DNA of 64,000 bases. It comes from Planctomycetota bacterium. GTDB lineage: Bacteria > Planctomycetota > Planctomycetia > Pirellulales > Pirellulaceae. The stretch lies in assembly GCA_029259935.1 (NCBI GenBank), contig JAJDEH010000026.1, forward strand, positions 1 through 64,000, given 5' to 3'. Shown here piece after piece: positions 17,252 through 25,167 of the stretch. Below the pieces are notes generated by a model. The model searched no databases. It saw only the letters and a list, made by a program, of their open reading frames with translations, and was not told where the DNA came from. The first letter of the stretch is position 1, and each line of letters opens with the position of its first letter. The position numbers and the translations under genes are program-made.

Positions 17252-18328
17252 TTAGACAAAATGCAGCAATTCATTTAGTTGGCGACTATTCAAATCGTCG
17301 GGTTCCGTACCTTCTGGCAGTTTGACCACGCGTACGTACGATTTGGTGACGAGTCGTCCGGCTCCGCGCCGCATTCCTTCATAACCCGCTTCATTGCCAT
17401 CGAAGAGCAACACGATACGGCGACCAGTTTCGGCAAGGATCTCGGCTTGCTCGTCGCTGACCGACGAGGTGAGCGTGCTTACCGCGCTCTCAAATCCCGC
17501 TTCAACCAAGTGATAGACCTTGAACGGGCCTTCCACCACGATCAACGGCATCGTGTCCGACGTGGACTTGAGCGCGGGTCCGAGTCCGTAGACGATACGG
17601 CTGACAGGGAAGTCATCGGGCACTTTGTAACGCGGCCGTCCATCTGCATCGTCGAAATCCTGGCCTGGCCAGCGACCCATGTAGGCGACCGGGTTCGTAT
17701 CGGGCGCTTGTGGCCAAGTGAAGAGGGGAATCGCAACATATCCGTCGAATATCCCCCGGCGACATAGACCAATTTGAAATCGCTCAACGATCGCTGAAGT
17801 CACCCCGCGTTCTTCGAGGTAGGGGACATCAGGATCAAGATTCAAAAAGAAACTCAAAGGCTTGAGCGGCGGCGGAGCATCTGCTACGTTGGCGGTTGAT
17901 TCAATATCGGAAACTCGTGAGGGACAATCTTGCTGGATTACCTCGCGGGTTTCTTTTTTTGCGCCGCCACCACTTGATCGACGAGGACGTTTTGGTTTCT
18001 TGGCCGTCAGCCGTTCTCCGAAGTGTTGGTGAAACCACAACCTCGTGTGAGCCATGCTGTAGCCGGTCATTTTCTGAACAAAGGTAATGACGGAACCGCC
18101 ACACGAGCAGTCTCCAAAGCAGTGCCAAACCCAAACACCATCTTTGCAGTTGATTTTAAACTGCTCTTTATTGGGCATGGGCCCATGCTCATGTTGAGGT
18201 AGGGGACAGGCGCCGGCCAAAGTCCCGTTGCGATTCTGAAACTGATGCGCAATGCCGAATACCTCCAAGACTTCCGGCATCGAACACTTGATCTTGAGTT
18301 CGTCAAAATCGATCCACACGCTAGGCAT
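17252..18328 (-). CDS. DnaG-like primase with CHC2-type zinc finger and TOPRIM domain
   Basis: The product is about 358 residues. The N-terminus holds a zinc-binding module (CPLPQHEHG at about 40-48 and WHCFGDCSCGG at about 70-80), like the CHC2 finger of DnaG. After a basic linker, a domain with FQIGLCRRGIFDGYVAIPLF and a TOPRIM core follow: PLIVVEGPFKVYHLVEAGFE (EG at about 275) and VLLFDGNEAGYEGMRR (about 311-326), where the usual DxD pair reads DGN. It makes RNA primers for replication of the element. The ATG at 18328 is chosen because AAGGAG lies 8 bases upstream. An intrinsic terminator follows. Confidence 0.85.
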   Translation of the reverse strand: MPSVWIDFDELKIKCSMPEVLEVFGIAHQFQNRNGTLAGACPLPQHEHGPMPNKEQFKINCKDGVWVWHCFGDCSCGGSVITFVQKMTGYSMAHTRLWFHQHFGERLTAKKPKRPRRSSGGGAKKETREVIQQDCPSRVSDIESTANVADAPPPLKPLSFFLNLDPDVPYLEERGVTSAIVERFQIGLCRRGIFDGYVAIPLFTWPQAPDTNPVAYMGRWPGQDFDDADGRPRYKVPDDFPVSRIVYGLGPALKSTSDTMPLIVVEGPFKVYHLVEAGFESAVSTLTSSVSDEQAEILAETGRRIVLLFDGNEAGYEGMRRGAGRLVTKSYVRVVKLPEGTEPDDLNSRQLNELLHFV

Positions 18329-18413
18329 GGCCAACACTCCTTTTCTACTGAAAATGAACAGTCGAAAATCACGTCAAGGTTCACGGTAAATCAGTACGAT
18401 TGAAGTGTCACGT

Positions 18414-18647
18414 TCATTGTCGGGCTGACTTCAGTTCCAAAAGTGTGAGGAACGGCGAACGGCAGCAACCAGATGAAGAAGGGCACAGACTGGAGCGATG
18501 GGTCGGGAGAGCAAAGGCGTCGTTGAGTGACGAGTTCGCGATGGCCAAAATCAGAGAGACGGGAACAATCATCGAAACGGCAAGGACCTGACAGAGGTCT
18601 CGTGCAATGTCGGAGAGATTGTGAATTTGTCGCGAGGAAACTAGCAT
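18414..18647 (-). CDS. Possible small membrane protein
   Basis: A 77-codon frame upstream of the primase gene on the same strand. It contains one hydrophobic helix (DLCQVLAVSMIVPVSLILAI) after an amphipathic stretch (NLSDIARD). The same order occurs in the short frame at 20458-20607, so the two may belong to one small membrane protein family. AGGAG lies very close to the ATG. There is no other support. Confidence 0.4.
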   Translation of the reverse strand: MLVSSRQIHNLSDIARDLCQVLAVSMIVPVSLILAIANSSLNDAFALPTHRSSLCPSSSGCCRSPFLTLLELKSARQ

Positions 18648-18771
18648 CGCTCCTGGCGTGCCACACTACGAAGTGCGAAACAACGCAAGTTGAAAGTAGC
18701 GTGTAGTGAGCTCGCCAATATCGGTTGTTCAGGGGACGTGGGCGGGTATGATTCAACGCTTTGTGCGTTGG

Positions 18772-19485
18772 CTAACCCGGTGGCTTGGTCGCGTTGTCTC
18801 GCTGCGTAGCGACCACCTGACGTGAAGAGTCAGAATCGGTGCCCAGTGATTTCGAATCGTTTGTCGGCGTTTCGGGCTTCTCGTTGGTCACGGACTTTTG
18901 CTCAAGGGCTTTTTCATCTTCGTTATGGCAACCGTTGACCATGGGTTCTTCTCCTACGTTGTTACGATGTAAAGGTAATAGCGCATTGGTTCGCGCGTAG
19001 TACTTGCGCAATGCGTCGCGGGACGCCACAAAAAACAGCACGGCAACGCCGGTCGCCATTATCGCGAGCATGACTGGATGCAGCGGTATTGCCGTTTGTA
19101 GAGCAGACCAGCCACCGATGGCGATGGCAATTGCGACTAACGTATTGCCGTAGAACTGGTAATGCCGGTAGTGAAACTCGACGAATGCCTGAAACGCGGA
19201 AAGATTCACTGACAGAGAGGAGACATCCCATGCCGGGCGAGGGACGCCCGTTCGATGATGAATCGTATCGAGCACGATCCAACGGATGGCGCTGACGGTC
19301 ATGCCTGCTGCCACGGAAGCCACGGTGACATACAGAAAGCCACCCACGGTTGGCGACTCGGCTGGAACAGTTCCCAGCCAGGTGCGCACCGTGGCCGAAT
19401 GGAGGCCGACTGTGAGAACAACGACAAATCCGGGAATAAGATAGGCAATCAGGTACCCAAAGTTCCTCGTGGCAGCATCGGTCAT
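18772..19485 (-). CDS. Membrane protein with about four helices, unknown function
   Basis: From the ATG at 19485 the product is 237 residues, with helices at about 10-35 (YLIAYLIPGFVVVLTVGLHS), 48-70 (VGGFLYVTVASVAAGMTVSA), 118-138 (TLVAIAIAIGGWSALQ) and 145-165 (VMLAIMATGVAVLFFVA). The last 70 residues are hydrophilic and Ser/Asp-rich, probably cytoplasmic. The ATG was chosen because the first helix starts there; the frame is open further upstream without a good site. Many mobile elements carry such unassigned membrane proteins. Its start faces the XRE regulator gene on the other strand. Confidence 0.65.
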   Translation of the reverse strand: MTDAATRNFGYLIAYLIPGFVVVLTVGLHSATVRTWLGTVPAESPTVGGFLYVTVASVAAGMTVSAIRWIVLDTIHHRTGVPRPAWDVSSLSVNLSAFQAFVEFHYRHYQFYGNTLVAIAIAIGGWSALQTAIPLHPVMLAIMATGVAVLFFVASRDALRKYYARTNALLPLHRNNVGEEPMVNGCHNEDEKALEQKSVTNEKPETPTNDSKSLGTDSDSSRQVVATQRDNATKPPG

Positions 19486-19611
19486 AGCCCGAGGTATTGT
19501 CGTCGTCGAGCAAAGTACGAAGTGCGGCCATCGGTACACCACCACAACGAGACGTTTAATATTTCGCGTGACGAACCAACGATGCAGACAGCATCCAGCA
19601 TCGCTGACCGG

Positions 19612-19630
19612 ATATACATATTATGTATAT
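19612..19630. promoter_or_regulatory. Palindromic operator upstream of the XRE regulator
   Basis: ATATACATA and TATGTATAT form a perfect 9-bp inverted repeat around a single T. It lies 49 bases before the XRE gene start and between two divergent genes. It is a good candidate for the binding site of that regulator and could control both directions. Confidence 0.65.
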
Positions 19631-19678
19631 TCACTTTCCGACTATACCATGCGTGCCGCACTTTGGCAAACGGCGGTT

Positions 19679-19930
19679 ATGGAAAAGTCGATTCACACCA
19701 ACGAATACCAAATCTTCGTAAAGGTCCTGCGCGAAACACGAGAGAAAGCGGGTGTAACGCAGGTCGAGTTGGCTAAACAGATTGACGAGAACCAGGTGTT
19801 CGTCAGCCGGGTCGAAAGGGGAGAGACCCGCTTGGATGTCGTTCAGTTGCGCACCATCTGTCGGGCATTGGGGACGAGCCTGACGGCTTTTATTCGCCGC
19901 TACGAGAAACGGCTGGAAGTACCCAATTAG
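19679..19930 (+). CDS. XRE-family helix-turn-helix transcriptional regulator
   Basis: The 83-residue product is a single HTH_3 domain: LRETREKAGVTQVELAKQID, then ENQVFVSRVERGETRLDVVQ and RTICRALGTSLTAFIRRYE. The recognition helix is QVFVSRVERGE. Proteins of this size act as homodimeric repressors and often regulate their own promoter. A perfect palindrome lies just upstream. The ATG at 19679 is chosen because the domain begins there; the longer open frame upstream has no homology. A similar but decayed gene occurs at 50345-50551. Confidence 0.88.
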   Translation: MEKSIHTNEYQIFVKVLRETREKAGVTQVELAKQIDENQVFVSRVERGETRLDVVQLRTICRALGTSLTAFIRRYEKRLEVPN

Positions 19931-19939
19931 TCCTGGGGG

Positions 19940-19981
19940 CGACGGGTCTATCATCGTCAACGACGGGTCTATCATCGTCAA
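19940..19981. repeat. Two tandem copies of a 21-bp repeat
   Basis: The 21-bp unit beginning CGACGGGTCTATCATCG occurs twice back to back, identical, between the XRE gene and the end of the coiled-coil gene. It touches the last codon of that gene. Confidence 0.85.
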
Positions 19982-20304
19982 CGCTGTGTCTCCAACGCGA
20001 CAACACGGTCTTGCAAATCGCCGGTTCGCTGTCCGATGCTGTTCACGGCTTCGAGGACGTCATCTAGTTTTTTCTCGAGCCCATTAACTCTGAGGTCGAG
20101 TCGCTGCTCGAGGTTTTTTAGATCAACGCTGGTGGCCACCGTTTCTTCGATGCTGACGATCTTTTGTTCAATCGTGTCGAGACGTTGCTCAATTACTGTC
20201 TGACTCTGAACCGTTACTTGAGCCAACTCGTCAACGGCGTCTTCAATGTGGCCACGGTTCGCGGCCTCGGCTCGTTCTTTGTCGCTCAATGCTTGGGGGG
20301 TCAT
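19978..20304 (-). CDS. Small coiled-coil protein, GHxEDAVDxLA family
   Basis: The 108-residue product from the ATG at 20304 has a conserved head RAEAANRGHIEDAVDELAQ and then a long coiled coil (TVIEQRLDTIEQKIVSIEET, then LEQRLDLRVNGLEKKLDDVL). A second protein at 37513-37929 has the same head (RAEPATRGHVEDAVDGLAR) at the same distance from its start, which supports this ATG over a GTG at 20349. Function is unknown; proteins of this layout are often found on mobile elements near recombinase or toxin-antitoxin genes. Confidence 0.6.
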   Translation of the reverse strand: MTPQALSDKERAEAANRGHIEDAVDELAQVTVQSQTVIEQRLDTIEQKIVSIEETVATSVDLKNLEQRLDLRVNGLEKKLDDVLEAVNSIGQRTGDLQDRVVALETQR

Positions 20305-20924
20305 GCCTTCAACATGCCACGGAAGGGAGCTTGATAGCAACCTGTCCACAGTTCGCTCCGTTGCACTGAAGGCACCGCATGGTTTTTAACGGCGGGATTG
20401 CCCCGTCTGCGTGTAATCCGCGTTGGCCAGAACTCACGGAGCCACATATTCAATCAATCACCTAGCGCGGCTGCTACTCCCAAGCTTGCCAGCAAAAATG
20501 TCGAAGCTGTCAAGGAAATAGGGGATAACGATCGACGCCGCACTGACCTGGGCCATGTCAATGGAAAACGTGGCAAGAATCTTCAACTGGTCGCGATTGA
20601 GCTGCATTGCTTGCAGCGTGCCACGCGATATCACCTTTCCGCAAGCGACGGGAAGCGAACAGTGGACCTGTCGCACAACATTTCTTATGCATACCTCCAC
20701 GCGGATTTTTGGCTTCGAGTCATTTCCATGCTTGGCAAGAGGAAGGTGGACTGCGACGATGCCGTAAAGTTCGCCAACCAGGAGTAGCTGATCGGCGAGG
20801 AAGAGTGGGGGACTGGTCTGGCCGACTGTTGCGACTCACGACTAACGAGAGGGGCAGCCGCCGGCCGTCATCTTATTCAGTTACAAGACGCGCCACTCAT
20901 GTTGCGGGTGACGATTGCCAAGAG
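20305..20924. other. Gene-poor stretch
   Basis: About 600 bases between two coiled-coil genes. It holds only one weak small gene candidate (20458-20607). No strong hairpins or repeats were seen. Confidence 0.4.
20458..20607 (-). CDS. Possible small membrane protein, perhaps truncated
   Basis: The 49-codon frame begins MQLNRDQLKILATFSIDMAQ and continues with a hydrophobic segment SAASIVIPYFL. This resembles short two-helix membrane proteins, of which only the first helix is kept; the last residues look unconserved, as if the frame had shifted. No good ribosome site is seen. Confidence 0.3.
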   Translation of the reverse strand: MQLNRDQLKILATFSIDMAQVSAASIVIPYFLDSFDIFAGKLGSSSRAR

Positions 20925-21155
20925 TTAGGTCAGCAGGTTGAGCAACGAGACGACGAGCGCTGTTTGGGCGAGCAAGATGCCAATGAACCATTTCACGAGG
21001 TCGCTGGTTTGCTTGTGCAAATCACCTTTAGTGGCGAGGGCCGTCAAGTCCAACTCTTGGATTGCTTCAGTAATTGCCGTGGCTTGCTGTTTGGTAAAGC
21101 CGTTCTCCTTGAGTTTGGTGATTATGCGATGAGTGTTTGCGAGTGCGATTGCCAT
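20925..21155 (-). CDS. Small coiled-coil membrane protein, DUF1640-like
   Basis: The 76-residue product starts MAIALANTHRIITKLKENGF, with TKQQATAITEAIQELDLTAL, then the ALATKGDLHK segment and a C-terminal membrane helix VKWFIGILLAQTALVVSLLN. The order amphipathic helix, LATK-DL segment, C-terminal anchor matches the bacterial DUF1640/CCDC90-like small proteins. Function is unknown; they probably form oligomers at the membrane. The ATG was taken at the start of the conserved part, since the longer open frame upstream has no homology. Confidence 0.65.
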   Translation of the reverse strand: MAIALANTHRIITKLKENGFTKQQATAITEAIQELDLTALATKGDLHKQTSDLVKWFIGILLAQTALVVSLLNLLT

Positions 21156-21757
21156 ATGTGGCCTATCGTGCCACAGTTCGGTGTGAAGCGCAAAGCCGGA
21201 ACCGTGTTGAAAGGTGAATCGCGCAATACCCTGTCCGCGTAACGCGTCTATCTGAATTGACGTTTTTCGGCACGTATATCGCGTGGGTCTCGTAACTTTG
21301 GTTTGCGATACTCGAATGGCGTCAGGCCAGGAAAATGGAACGATTTTCGTGCCGCCGTTTGCCGCCGGAATCCAAACGGGGGGGGTGTTTCTTAACTGCG
21401 TTGGTGGATGCCACTCCTGCAGTTTGGGAAAAACTCTGCTGGTTGGCGCATTTGACAAAATGCAATCGGTGTTGTCGACGTGTTGTCGACCGAAGCGCAC
21501 AACGGAATTGCCAAAATGTCTCGCTCTGGTTTCTTGTGGTTGTACTTGCAACTGCACCACGCAGGGCCTTCCCATGCACTTCCAACAGACAAACCGTGCC
21601 GGCAAAATGCTCAAGGCTTCAGCATCTGGCCGGTGCAATTGGCCGAACCACTCGAAATCTCGTTTTCTGGCATGTGAAGGTTCGCCAATTATAAGTCTTA
21701 TACGACTTTAGCGAAAACGCAGTCAGCGAATCTGAGAAATGAGTATGCAGTTGCCAT
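21156..21757. other. Gene-free stretch before the DISARM operon
   Basis: About 600 bases. Open frames on both strands are of unlikely composition (many Cys and His without pattern) and have no ribosome sites. It probably holds the promoter of the DISARM operon near its right end. Confidence 0.45.
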
Positions 21758-21850
21758 CTCCAAAGGTTGGCTGCAATCGGATAGACTAATCCCCCATACA
21801 CTTTACGCGGAACGCAACGAATTTCCATTCGTGCCAGCCAACCTTTGGAG
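21758..21850. promoter_or_regulatory. Nested inverted repeat in the DISARM leader
   Basis: CTCCAAAGGTTGGCTG (21758-21773) is matched exactly by CAGCCAACCTTTGGAG (21835-21850), a perfect 16-bp inverted repeat with 61 bases between. Inside lies a second hairpin, ACGAAT, TTCC, ATTCGT (21817-21832). The right arm ends 44 bases before the drmD start. As RNA it would form a 93-base nested stem-loop. There is no T-run after it. It could be a cis-acting RNA control element or a double operator. Confidence 0.75.
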
Positions 21851-21894
21851 CAAGCAACTAGCGAATCAACCAGAGTTAAGGGGCGTTTTAACAA

Positions 21895-24800
21895 GTGACT
21901 ACAACGATTGCGCGAAAGGAAATGCCGCAGGTTGGCGATGTCGTTCGCGTTCGGACTCGTACCTACATCGTCGAAGGCATCGAGAGCGCCGTTGGCGGCC
22001 ATCACGTTCAAATGTCGTGTCTGGACGATGATGCCCAAGGGCAGCCGCTTGAGACGATCTGGGAATTGGAACTCGATCGCGAAGTAATCGACGAAGAACG
22101 TTTGTGGCGTCGGATTGGCGAAAAAGGCTTCGACGAACCGAAATTGTTCGGCGCTTTCGTTCACACGCTGCGTTGGCAATGCGTCACGGCGACCAATCCC
22201 AACCTGTTTCAAGCACCGTTCCGCGCCGGCATCCGTGTCGAGCCGTATCAGCTCGAGCCGCTTCGTAAGGCAATTCGTCTCCCTCGCGTTAACATCTTCA
22301 TCGCCGACGACGTTGGACTTGGCAAAACGATCGAAGCCGGCCTGATTGCCAGCGAATTACTCCTGCGTCGCCGTATTAAGGAAATTGTCGTCGCTTGTCC
22401 GCCCGGCATGTTGCCGCAATGGAAGGAAGAACTCGAGCAACGCTTCGGGCTCAACTTCGAGATTCTCGATCGCAAGTACATCGAACGAATCCGTGAACAA
22501 CGCGGTTACGGCGTCAATCCTTGGACAACATTCCCACGCTTCCTCGTTTCGCATCGTCTGCTGATCGACGAAACCTACGCCGCACCGCTTCGTGATTGGC
22601 TGGACAACTTCCGCAGCAACACGCTGCTGATTCTCGATGAAGCACACCACGCCGCCCCGTCCAGCGGATCGAAGTACGCGATCGACTCGCGGATCACTCG
22701 AGCCATCCGTGATCTAGCACCACGATTCGAGCACAGACTCTTTCTTTCGGCCACGCCACACAACGGACACTCCAATAGCTTCAGCGCACTGCTCAATATT
22801 CTTGATCCGCAACGGTTCCTACCCGGCATTAAGGTTCTCAAGAGCAACCTCAATGACGCGATGATTCGTCGCTTGAAAGACGATATTCGAGAAGTCGCCG
22901 GCGGCTTCCCGAAAAGGACCGTTGAGCAAATCGACGTCGACGGCCTACCCGAAGATGCACCCGAGTTGGCACTCGCCGAAAAACTCGACCAGTACCGAAC
23001 TGTTCGCGTGGAGCGTCTCGAAGGACTCAGCACTCGCAAGCAAGCCGAAGGTGGGCTACTGATCTCCGGCCTACAGCAACGATTGCTCTCGTCGATCGAA
23101 GCATTTGCGCGTACGCTGAGAGTCCACCGTCGCACGATGGAGAAAATCTGGGCTGGTGAAGAGATGGCTGCCGTTGAGAACGCCAGCAAAGGCCAGCTTG
23201 AGCTACTCGCCGGGGACGTTGGAGCAGACGACGACCGTGCCGAGTTATCGGAAGGAGAGCTTGCCGCGCTCGAAGACGCCCAAATCGAATCCTCGACAGC
23301 GTCGACCTCCGGCAAACAGTCCGCCACAGGCCAAGCACGCGAGCGAGAACTCCTCGACGAAATGCAATCCATCGCCGAGAACGCGAGAATGGAACCCGAC
23401 GGACGCATTCGCCATTTGATCCAGTGGATGCAGGAGCATATGTGCAGTGGCATACGCTTGCCCGGCCAGCGAACCACCGAGTCAGATGCCAAATGGACCG
23501 ACGAACGCATTCTCATTTTCACCGAATACGAAGACACCAAACGCTACATCGTCGAAATGCTCCGTGCCGCGATCGCCGGAACCGATAAAGCGGATTTCCG
23601 TCTCGAAGTCTTTCACGGTCCCACGCCACCCGATAAGCGCGAAGCGATCAAGAAGGCGTTCAATAAGCCGCCCGCCGAACACCCCATTCGCATCCTGGTC
23701 GCGACCGACGCGGCTCGCGAGGGTCTGAACCTGCAAGCCCATTGTCGTTACCTGTTTCATTTCGACGTGCCTTGGAACCCCAGCCGATTGGAGCAGCGCA
23801 ACGGGCGCATCGACCGCAAACTATCTGGGTTTGACGAAGTTTTCTGCCGTTACTTCGTCTACAAGCAACGTCCCGAAGACAACGTCTTGAAAGCCCTCGT
23901 TCGCAAAACCAAAACCATCCGCGAAGAACTCGGCAGTCTGTCGCAAGTCCTCGAAAGCCGACTGGCCGACAAGCTTCGCGGTGGTATCCGTCGCGACCGA
24001 GCCCTCGAAATGGCAAGCGAAATCGACGACGCTAGTATTGAAGACGACAAGATCGCCGCATCGGCGGAGGAGTTGGACGCCGCCCGCGAGCGTCAAGACG
24101 AGTTACAAAAGAACGTCGAATTGCTCGAGCGACGTGTTACCGACGCTCGCAAGTGGATCGGACTCGAACAAGGCGACCTGCAAGACGCACTTTCTTGTTC
24201 CCTCGAACTTCTCGGCGCACCACCGTTGGCGAGGGGCCCCGCCGCTCCTGACGACGAACCCAAGCGTTTCGTGTTGCCGCTATTGAACGAAAACAAAGGC
24301 GGCGACCCCACCTGGGTCTCTACGCTCGACACGTTACGCACGTCTCCAGAAGACGGAAAGCGAGACTTCAAATGGCGTAAGGAAGCTCCCCTACGTCCCG
24401 TTGTCTTCGATCCGCCCAAAGGCATCGACGACAGTGTCGTCCAATTGCACCTGCACCACCGCGTCGTCCAGCGATTACTCAGCCGCTTCACCGCCCAGGG
24501 ATTTGCACTGCACGATTTGTCGCGAGCCTGCATTGGTCAATCGCAAGACAACATCCCCCGCGTCGTCTTGATGGGACGCTTGTCGATGTACGGACATCGT
24601 GCCGCTCGGCTTCATGAAGAAATCCTCACCGTTACCGCTCGCTGGGTGCCGATTGACGAACGAGACGACGACGGATTGAAACCGTACGCCCGTGACGCCG
24701 AAGCCAAAACTATCGAATTGCTGGAGCAAGCCATCCGTGACGGCGTTACACCAACGCCGCCCGAGTCGATGGCAGGTGCATTGATCCAAACCATTCAAAC

Positions 24801-25161
24801 CGACGTTGCACAACTCGTTCAGCATCTTCACGAACGGGCCGGCACGGCACGAGAAGTCGCCGAAGCCGCGCTGGCCGCTCGCGCCGTGGCCGAAGCGAAA
24901 GAGATCACACGCATTCTGGAGACCCAACGAAAGCGGATTCTTGACGAACTTGGCAAATCGGTCGACTCGCAATTGAAGCTGTTTGATTCCGACGAAGAGA
25001 AACGGCAACTGCAATCCAACCGACTCTACTGGCAACGCTGGATCGACAATGTCGAAGGAGACCTCGAACGGGAGCCGGCCCGGATCAACGATTTTTACAC
25101 CGTCTCGTCGTTCCGAGTCGAACCTGTTGGCATCGCGTATTTGTTTCCGGCGGAGCGATAA
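21895..25161 (+). CDS. drmD: DISARM protein DrmD, SNF2-type helicase
   Basis: The 1088-residue product is a two-domain SNF2/SF2 ATPase. Walker A reads ADDVGLGKTIEAG (about residues 136-148), motif II LDEAHHA (about 247), motif III FLSATPHNGH (about 283), and the second RecA domain has ILVATDAAREGLNLQ and WNPSRLEQRNGRIDR (about 600-640). A long helical C-terminal region follows. In class 1 DISARM DrmD is the SNF2-type component that works with the DrmAB core to block and degrade unmodified phage DNA. Start: GTG at 21895 with AAGGGG upstream; an internal ATG at 21922 is possible. It is the first gene of the operon; the next starts 6 bases after its stop. Confidence 0.92.
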   Translation: MTTTIARKEMPQVGDVVRVRTRTYIVEGIESAVGGHHVQMSCLDDDAQGQPLETIWELELDREVIDEERLWRRIGEKGFDEPKLFGAFVHTLRWQCVTATNPNLFQAPFRAGIRVEPYQLEPLRKAIRLPRVNIFIADDVGLGKTIEAGLIASELLLRRRIKEIVVACPPGMLPQWKEELEQRFGLNFEILDRKYIERIREQRGYGVNPWTTFPRFLVSHRLLIDETYAAPLRDWLDNFRSNTLLILDEAHHAAPSSGSKYAIDSRITRAIRDLAPRFEHRLFLSATPHNGHSNSFSALLNILDPQRFLPGIKVLKSNLNDAMIRRLKDDIREVAGGFPKRTVEQIDVDGLPEDAPELALAEKLDQYRTVRVERLEGLSTRKQAEGGLLISGLQQRLLSSIEAFARTLRVHRRTMEKIWAGEEMAAVENASKGQLELLAGDVGADDDRAELSEGELAALEDAQIESSTASTSGKQSATGQARERELLDEMQSIAENARMEPDGRIRHLIQWMQEHMCSGIRLPGQRTTESDAKWTDERILIFTEYEDTKRYIVEMLRAAIAGTDKADFRLEVFHGPTPPDKREAIKKAFNKPPAEHPIRILVATDAAREGLNLQAHCRYLFHFDVPWNPSRLEQRNGRIDRKLSGFDEVFCRYFVYKQRPEDNVLKALVRKTKTIREELGSLSQVLESRLADKLRGGIRRDRALEMASEIDDASIEDDKIAASAEELDAARERQDELQKNVELLERRVTDARKWIGLEQGDLQDALSCSLELLGAPPLARGPAAPDDEPKRFVLPLLNENKGGDPTWVSTLDTLRTSPEDGKRDFKWRKEAPLRPVVFDPPKGIDDSVVQLHLHHRVVQRLLSRFTAQGFALHDLSRACIGQSQDNIPRVVLMGRLSMYGHRAARLHEEILTVTARWVPIDERDDDGLKPYARDAEAKTIELLEQAIRDGVTPTPPESMAGALIQTIQTDVAQLVQHLHERAGTAREVAEAALAARAVAEAKEITRILETQRKRILDELGKSVDSQLKLFDSDEEKRQLQSNRLYWQRWIDNVEGDLEREPARINDFYTVSSFRVEPVGIAYLFPAER

Positions 25162-25167
25162 CGCACT

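Noticed and set aside
21283..21711. 142-codon plus-strand frame before DISARM
   Set aside because: Cys-rich composition without pattern, no ribosome site, no family resemblance.
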